Part shown: in pieces, positions 57,145-64,000 of the stretch | Layout: each line of letters begins with the position of its first letter | Numbering within the stretch: the stretch's first letter is position 1 | DNA from: Hyperoodon ampullatus | Lineage: Eukaryota; Chordata; Mammalia; Artiodactyla; Ziphiidae | DNA: 64,000 nucleotides | Direction: 5' to 3' | Assembly: GCA_949752795.1 (NCBI GenBank) | Contig: OX457057.1 | Location: 101,025,513-101,089,512, forward strand | The notes under the pieces: model-generated | What the model was told of the DNA's origin: nothing | The model's database searches: none | Seen by the model: only the letters and a program-made list of their open reading frames with translations | Position numbers and translations under genes: made by a program

Positions 57145-58960
57145 AATGTAGCCACAACAATCCTGAGAAAGAAAAACAAAGCTGGAGGCCTCAGACGTCC
57201 TGGTTTCAAAACATGTTAGACAACTGCAGTAATCAAAACTCTAGGTACTGGCATAAAGACAGACATATAGATCAACAGAACAGAATAGAGAGCCCAGAAA
57301 TAAATCCTCGTATATATGGTCAAATGATCTTCAGCAAGGTTACCAAGGTTACACAAAGGGAGAAGAGAGTCTCTTCAACAAATGGTGTTGGGAGAACTGG
57401 ATATCCACATGTAAAAGAAAGAAATTGGACCCTTACCTTACACCATATACAAAACTGACTCAAAATGGACCAAAGACCTAAATGTAAAGCTATAAAACTC
57501 TTAGAAGAAAACATAAGGCAAAAGCTTCACAACATTGGCTTTGGCAATGATTTTTTGGGTATGACACCAAAGGCGCAGGCAACAAAAGAAAAAATAGATA
57601 AATTCGATTTCATAAAAATAAAATTTTGTTTGCATCAAAAGAAACTATCAACAGAGTAAAAAGGCAATCCACAAAATGGGAAAAAATATTTGCAAATCAT
57701 ATATCTGATAAGGGATTAATATCCAGAATATATAGAGGACTTCTAAAGGTCAACAACAAGAAAACAAACAACCCAAATTAAAAATACGCTAATGACTTAA
57801 ATAGACATTTCTCTGAAGAGGTATACAAATGGCCAATAAGCACAAGAAAAGATGCTTAACATCACTAATCATTAGGGAAATGCAAATCAAAACTACAATT
57901 AGATATTACCTCACACCCATTAGGATGGCTACTATCAAAACAACAAAATAACAAGTGTTGGTAAGGATGGGGAGAAATTTCAACTCTTGTGCACTCTTGG
58001 TGGGAATGTAATATGGTATAGCTGCTGTGGAAAGCAATTCCTCAAAAAATTAAAACTAGAACTACCCAGCAATTCCACTTCTGGTTATATATCCAGAAAA
58101 AATATTTGTACATCCATGTTTCATTTCAGCATTATTCACAATAGCCAAGAGGTAGAAGCAACCCAAGCGTCCATCAATATAAGAATAGGTGAAGAAAAGG
58201 TAGTATATATGCACAATAAAATAGTATTCAGGGGCTTCCCTGGTGATGCAGGTGGTTAAGAATCTTCCTGCCAATGCAGGGGACATGGGTTCAAGCCCTG
58301 GTCAGGGAAGATCCCATATGCTTCGGAGCAACTAAGCCTGTGCACCACAGCTACTGAGCCTACGCTCTAGAGCACGCAAGCCACAACTATCTAGCCCATG
58401 TGCCACAACTACTGAAGCCTGTGCTTAGATCCCGTGCTTCACAAAAAGAGAAGCCAACTCAATGAGAAGCCCGTGCACAACGAAGAGTAGCCCCTGCTCC
58501 CCACAACTAGAGAAAGCACCGAAGACCCAATGCAGCCAAAAGTAAATAGATAAATAAATAAATTTAAAAAAATAGTATTCAGCCTTAAAAAGGAAGGGAA
58601 TTCTGCAATATGCTATGACATGGATGAATTTTGAGGACATTATACTAAGTGAAATAAACCAGTCACAAGAAGACAAATACTGTATAATTCCACTTATATG
58701 AGGTACTTAGAGAAGTCAAAATAATAGAAACAGTATAATTGTGGTTTCCAGGGCCTGTGGTAGGGGTAAATTGGGAGTTAATGTTCAGTGGGTATAGAAT
58801 TTAAGTTTTACAGATGAGAAGAGTACTGGAGATGAATGTGGTAATGGTAGAACAACATTATGAATGTATTTAATACCCCTGAACTGTATGCTTAAAAATG
58901 GTTAAAATGGTAAATTTTATGTTACGTGTACTTTACTACACTTTTTTAAAACTGGGGAAA
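57145..58960 (+). mobile_element. Old L1 fragment (C-terminal ORF2 and 3' UTR), interrupted by a SINE
   Basis: Diverged ORF2 text such as residues [16 protein letters not shown] (57,465 onward) and 'atgcaaatcaaaactacaat' appear in the correct order for an L1. The end of ORF2 is split by the SINE at 58,232-58,568, and the 3' UTR follows to about 58,950. Stops and shifts abound. Confidence 0.88.
58232..58568 (+). mobile_element. CHR-2 dimeric SINE, long form
   Basis: It runs from 'gggcttccctggtgatgcag' to a tail of AAAT units. A perfect 14-bp TSD (aaaatagtattcag) lies at 58,218-58,231 and 58,569-58,582, inside the L1. Confidence 0.93.
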
Positions 58961-58964
58961 AAAA

Positions 58965-59150
58965 TCCAGAGAGGAGAATGGTGGTTTCCAGGGCTGGGTT
59001 GGTTGGGGTAGAAGTGGGGAATTGTTTAATGGGTATAAAGTTTTGATTTTGCAAGATGAAAAAATTCTAGAGATCTCTTGCACAGCAAAGTGTATGTAGT
59101 AAACACTATGGAACTGGACACTTAAAAATGGTTAAGATGGAACAAAATTA
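58965..59150 (+). mobile_element. Second L1 3' UTR piece in tandem
   Basis: The text 'gaatggtggtttccagggct' and 'cttaaaaatggttaagatgg' repeats the order of the L1 3' UTR at 58,740-58,920 ('ttgtggtttccagggcctgt', 'cttaaaaatggttaaaatgg') with many differences. Confidence 0.7.
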
Positions 59151-59164
59151 ATTAGGCAATTCAT

Positions 59165-59249
59165 TATAACTGAATCACTTTGCTGTACACTAGAAACTAA
59201 CACAACACTGTAAATCAACTATACTTCAATAAAATAAAATTTTAAAACT
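59165..59249 (+). mobile_element. Very short 5'-truncated L1 with TSD
   Basis: Only about 85 bp of an L1 3' end ('tcactttgctgtacactaga', 'caactatacttcaataaaat'). A perfect 14-bp TSD (attaggcaattcat) lies at 59,151-59,164 and 59,250-59,263. Confidence 0.9.
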
Positions 59250-59263
59250 ATTAGGCAATTCAT

Positions 59264-59668
59264 GTTTCCAAGAAGCAAACATCTTCAAATGTTATTATCA
59301 AAGAAACCAAAGCATCATTGCAGATTACGTCCTTGGAATTGTTTCCATGTGAAGAGAATACAGAAATAAAAGTCATATGATGTGTGAAACTTAAAGCTTT
59401 GTGGAGACTCAGGCACCAGGTCTGAAGTGACCTAATCAGAAGTAGCTGTTATATGTAGTCAGTGCCATATTAATGAAGAGAATAAACAACTTCAAAATAG
59501 TCAAATATCATGACTTTATATAAATATATCTAAACATAAAATAGCAATTTGCTTTCCTTTTTAGGTACAGGTATATTAAAAAGTTGAATGATCAGTCTCT
59601 TTCGTCTCAAGCAGGAGTTTACAGATTTTATTTTTCTGTAAGAATGGCTTTTTAGGCAGTAAGGTTTG
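59264..59668. other. No gene recognised
   Basis: Unassigned AT-rich DNA between two L1 copies. Confidence 0.45.
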
Positions 59669-60520
59669 AACTTTTTTTTTTTTTAACATTTTTATTGGAG
59701 TATAATTGCTTTACAATGGTGTGTTAGTTTCTGCTTTATAACAAATTGTATCAGTTATATATATACATATATCACCATATTTCTTCCCTCTTGCGTCTCC
59801 CTCCCTCACACCCTCCCTATCCCACCCCTCTAGGTGGTCACAAAGCACCGAGCTGATCTCCCTGTGCTATGCGGCTGCTTCCCACTAGCTATCTATTTGG
59901 TAGTGTATATATGTCCATGCCACTCTCTCACTTTGTCACAGCTTACCCTTCCCCCTCCCTGTATCCTCAAGTACATTCTCTAGTAGGTCTGCGTTTTTAT
60001 TCCCATCTTGCCCCTAGATTCTTCATGACCACTTTTTTTTTTTGATTCCATATATATGTGTTAACATATGGCATTTGTTTTTCTCTTTCTGACTTACTTC
60101 ACTCTGTATGACAGACTCTAGGGGTATCCACCTCACTACAAATAACTCAATTTCTTTTCTTTTTATGGCTAATATTCCACTGTATATATGTGCCACATCT
60201 TCTTAATCCATTCACCTGTTGATGGACACTTAGGTTACTTCCATGTCCTGGCTATTGTAAATAGAGCTGCAATGAACATTGTGGTACATGACTCTTTTTG
60301 AATTATGATTTTCTCAGGGTATATGCCCGGTAGTGGGATTGCTGGGCCATATGCTAGTTCTATTTCTAGTTTTTTAAGGAACCTCCCTACTGTGCTCCAT
60401 AGTGGCGGTGTCAATTTACATTCCCACCAACAGTGCACAACCTCTCCAGCATTTATTGTTTGTAGATTTTTTGATGATGGCCATTCTGACTGGTGTGAGA
60501 TGATATCTCATTGTAGTTTT

Positions 60521-60733
60521 TTTTTTTTTTTTTTTTTTTTTTTGGTACACGGGCCTCTCACTGTTGTGGCCTCTCCCATTGTGGAGCACAGGCTCTGGAC
60601 GTGCAGGCCCAGTGGCCATGGCTCACGGGCCCAGCCGCTCCGCGGCATGTGGGATCCTCCTGGACCGGGGCACAAACCCGTGTCCCATGCATCGGCAGGC
60701 GGACTCTCAACCACTGCGCCACCAGGGAAGCAG
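60521..60733 (-). mobile_element. CHR-1 SINE inside the reverse L1
   Basis: It runs from a long T run and 'ggtacacgggcctctcac' to 'gcgccaccagggaagcag'. A 14-bp TSD (ctcattgtagtttt) lies at 60,507-60,520 and 60,734-60,747. L1 sequence joins cleanly across it. Confidence 0.94.
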
Positions 60734-61672
60734 CTCATTGTAGTTTTGATTTGCATTTCTCTAATGATTAATGAGGTTGAGCATTCTTTCATGTGTTTGT
60801 TGGCAATCTGTATATCTTCTTTGGAGAAATGTCTATTTAGGTCTTCTGCCCAATTTTGGATTAGGTTGGTTTTTTTTGATATTGCGCTGCATGAGCTGCC
60901 TGTAAATTTTGGAGATTAATCCTTTGTCAGTTGCTTCATTTGCAAATATTTTCTCCCATTCTGAGGGTTGTCTTTTCATCTTGTTTATGGTTTCCTTTGC
61001 CGTGAAAAAGCTTTAAAGTTTCATTAGGTCCCATTTGTTTCTTTTTGTTTTAATTTCCATTTCTCTAGGAGGTGGGTCAAAAAGGATCTTGCTGTGATTT
61101 ATGTCATAGAGTGTTCTGCCTATGTTTTCCTCTAAGAGTTTGATAGTGTCTGGCCTTATACTTAGGTCTTTAATCCATTTTGAGTTTATTTCTGTGTATG
61201 GTGTTAGGGAGTGTTCTCATTTCATTCTTTTACATGTAGCTGTCCAGTTTTCCCAGCACCACTTATTGAAGAGGTTGTCTTTTCTCCACTGTATATTCTT
61301 GCCTCCTTTATCAAAGGTAAGGTGACCATATGTGTGTGGGTTAATCTCTGGGCTTTCTATCCTGTTCCATTGATCTATATTTCTGTTTTTGTGCTAGTAC
61401 CATACTGTCTTGATTACCGTAGCTTTGTAGTATAGTCTGAAGTCAGGGAGCCTGATTCCTCCAGCTCCGTTTTTTTTTTTTCTCAATATTGCTTTGGCTA
61501 TTCAGCATCTTTCATGTTTCCATACAAATTGTGAAATTTTTTGTTCTAGTTCTGTGAAAAATGCCAGTCGTAGTTTGATAGGGATTGCATTGAATTTGTA
61601 GATTGCTTTGGGTAGTATAGTCATTTTCACAATGTTGATTCTTCCAATCCAAGAACATGGTATATCTCTCCA

Positions 61673-62284
61673 TCAATTTGTATCATCTTTAATTTCTTTC
61701 ATCAGTGTCTTATAATTTTCTGCATACAGGTCTTTTGTCTCCTGAGGTAAGTTTATTCCTACATATTTTATTCTTTTTGTTGCAATGGAAAATGGGAGTG
61801 TTTTCTTAATCTCAATTTCAGATTTTTCTTCATTAGTGTATAGGAATGCCAGAGATTTCTGTGCATTAATTTTGTATCCTGCTACTTTACCAAATTCATT
61901 GATTAGCTCTAGTAGTTTTCTGGTAGCATCTTTAGGATTCTCTATGTATAGTATCATGTCATCTACAAACAGTGACAGCTTTACTTCTTCTCTTCCGATT
62001 TGGATTCCTTTTATTTCCTTTTCTTCTCTGATTGCTGTGGCTAAAACTTCCAAAACTATGTTGAATAAGAGTGGTGAGAGTGGGCAACCTTGTCTTGTTC
62101 CTGATCTTAGTGGAAATGGTTTCAGTTTTTCACCATTGAGGACGATGCTGGCTGTGGGTTTGTCATATATGGCCTTTATTATGTTGAGGAAAGTTCCCTC
62201 TATGCCTACTTTCTGCAGGGTTTTTATCATAAATGGGTGTTGAATTTTGCCGAAAGCTTTCTCTGCATCTATTGAGATGATCAT
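61673..62284 (-). pseudogene. L1 ORF2 fragment, reverse transcriptase core
   Basis: A 203-codon open piece with residues [17 protein letters not shown], the [15 protein letters not shown] motif and FVDDMILY. The usual FADD is FVDD here; both catalytic aspartates remain. Stops on both sides separate it from the rest of ORF2, so this is part of a dead copy. Confidence 0.9.
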
Positions 62285-62741
62285 ATAGTTTTTCTCCTTC
62301 TATTTGTTAATATGGTGTATCACATTGATTGATTTCCATATACTGAAGAATGCTTGCATTCCTTAGATAAACCCCACTTGATCATGGTCTATGATCCTTT
62401 TAATGTGCTGTTGGATTCTGTTTGCTAGTATTTTGTTGAGGAGTTTTGCATCTATGTTCATCAGTGATATTGGCCTGTAGTTTTTTTTCTTTGTGACATC
62501 TTTGTCTGGTTTTGGTATCAGGGTGATGGTGGCCTCATAGAATGAGTTTGGGAGTGTTCTTCCCTCTGCTATATTTTGGAAGAGTTTGAAAAGGATAGGT
62601 GTTAGCTCTTCTCTAAATGTTTGATAGAATTCGCCTGTGAAGCCATCTGGTCCTGGGCTTTGTTTGTTGGAAGATTTTTAATCACAGTTTCAATTTCAGT
62701 GCTTGTGATTGGTCTGTTCATATTTTCTATTTCCTCCTGGT

Positions 62742-63044
62742 TCAGTCTCGGAAGGTGTGCATTTCTAAGAATTTGTCCATTTCTTCCAGGTTGTCCATTT
62801 TATTGGCATAGAGTTGCTTGTAGTAATCTCTCATGATCCTTTGTATTTCTGCAGCATCAGTTGTTACTTCTCCTTTTTCACTTCTAATTCTATTGATTTG
62901 AGTCTTCTCCCTTTTTTTCTTGATGAGTCTGGCTAATGGTTTATCAATTTTGTTTATCTTCTCAAAGAACCAGCTTTTAGTTTTATTGACCTTTGCTATC
63001 GTTTCCTTCATTTCTTTTTCATTTATTTCTGATCTGATATTCAT
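62742..63044 (-). pseudogene. L1 ORF2 fragment, linker between endonuclease and RT
   Basis: A 100-codon open piece with residues [20 protein letters not shown], matching residues around 360-385 of the ORF2 at 43,070. A frame change separates it from the pieces on either side. Confidence 0.88.
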
Positions 63045-63595
63045 GATTTCTTTCCTTCTGCTAACTTTGAGGGTTTTTGTTCTTCTTTCTCTAATTGCTT
63101 TATGTGTAAGTTTAGGTTGTTTATTTGAGGTGCTTCTTGTTTCTTAAGGTAGGATTGTATTGCTATAAACTTCCCTCTTAGAACTGCTTTTGCTGCATCC
63201 CATAGGTTTTGGGTTTTCGTGTTTTCATTGTCATTTGCTTCTAGGTATTTTTTGATTTCTTCAGTGATCTCTTGGTTATTAAGTAGTGCATGGTTTAGCT
63301 TCCATGTGTTTGTATTTTTTATAGATTTTTTTCTGTAATTGATATCTAGTCTCATAGTGTTGTGGTCGGAAAAGATACTTGATATGCTTTCAATTTTCTT
63401 AAATTTACCAGGGCTTGATTTGTGACCCAAGATATGATCTATCCTGGAGAATGTTCCATGAGCACTTGAGAAAAATGTGTATTCTGTTGTTTTTGGATGG
63501 AATGTCCTATAAATATCAATTAAGTCCATCTTGTTTAATGTATCATTTAAAGCTTGTGTTTCCTTATTTATTTTCATTTTGGATGATCTGTCCAT
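63041..63595 (-). pseudogene. L1 ORF2 fragment, endonuclease C-terminal part
   Basis: A 184-codon open piece starting [14 protein letters not shown] and containing [11 protein letters not shown] and SDHN, the last catalytic motifs of the endonuclease. The start of ORF2 lies upstream, at 63.6-64 kb, in a different frame. Confidence 0.88.
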
Positions 63596-64000
63596 TGGTG
63601 AAAGTGGGGTGTTAAAGTCCCCTACTATGAATGTGTTACTGTCGATTTCCCCTTTTATGGCTGTTAGTATTTGCCTTATGTATTGAGGTGCTCCTATGTT
63701 GGGTGCATAAATATTTACAATTGTTATATCTCCTTCTTGGATCGATCCCTTGATCCTAATGTAGTGTCCTTCTTTGTCTCTTGTAATAGTCTTTGTTTTA
63801 AGGTCTATTTTGTCTCATATGAGAATTGCTACTCCAGCTTTCTTTTGATTCCATTTGCGTGGAATATCTTTTTCCATCCCCTCACTTTCAGTCTGTATGT
63901 GTCCCTAAGTCTGAAGTGGGTCTCTTGTAGACAGCATGTATATGGGTCTTGTTTTTGTATCCATTCAGCCAGCCTGTGTCTTTTGGTTGGAGCATTTAAT

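Larger units (their letters stand above)
59669..64000 (-). mobile_element. Related young-family L1, reverse, runs off the window
   Basis: It starts with a T run (reverse poly-A) and 'caatggtgtgttagtttctg', then the 3' UTR, then ORF2 back to the endonuclease domain at the window edge (63.9 kb). It belongs to the same family as the copy at 40.6 kb. ORF2 is broken by stops and indels, so it is inactive, and a SINE lies in it. Its 5' part is outside the window. Confidence 0.94.

Noticed and set aside
60235..60438. Separate zinc-finger-like small frame
   Set aside because: It is the C-terminal Cys-rich part of ORF2 in the reverse L1.

Overview
This is a mammalian nuclear window, almost certainly from a cetacean (whale or dolphin). 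The evidence is a dense load of tRNA-derived CHR-type SINEs ending in the motif 'gcttccctggtggcgcagtgg', several near-consensus and flanked by perfect target-site duplications (TSDs), a young cetartiodactyl L1 family, and the absence of BovB or Bov-A repeats that a ruminant would show. I see no host protein-coding gene with exon structure. The window is intergenic or deep intronic DNA made of layered repeats. Species and chromosome cannot be told from the sequence alone.

Layout: 1-11.6 kb is old unique-looking DNA with L2, MIR, L1 and MLT1 LTR relics and two SINEs. 11.77-22.69 kb is one long nuclear copy of mitochondrial DNA (NUMT, about 10.9 kb including a later SINE), lying in reverse orientation: the 3' third of COX1, COX2, ATP8/6, COX3, ND3, ND4L/4, ND5, ND6, CYTB, the whole control region, tRNA-Phe and the first two-thirds of 12S rRNA. 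It split an older L1 whose two halves can be recognised on either side (11,641-11,772 and 22,690-23,155). 23-40 kb holds many SINEs, L2/MIR relics, two probable retroviral LTRs, a palindromic DNA-transposon remnant, MER5-type hAT DNA, and a 5'-only retrocopy of ribosomal protein L12 mRNA.

40.6-47.6 kb is a full-length L1 bounded by a perfect 15-bp TSD, with a CpG-rich 5' UTR, intact ORF1 (299 aa) and an ORF2 (1231 aa) that keeps the endonuclease, reverse transcriptase and Cys-rich motifs but is frameshifted near its C terminus. Its 3' UTR is present twice in tandem and is followed by about 40 bp of extra sequence with its own AATAAA, then an AAT-rich tail. 47.6-59.7 kb holds older L1 fragments with SINE insertions. 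From 59.67 kb to the window end a related L1 lies in the opposite orientation with damaged ORF2, making a long inverted repeat with the first.

There is no operon or pathway here. The biology is retrotransposition (L1 supplying the machinery for SINE and retrocopy insertion) and organelle-to-nucleus DNA transfer. The strongest observations are the NUMT inside a split L1, and the L1 with a duplicated 3' UTR plus apparent 3' transduction.
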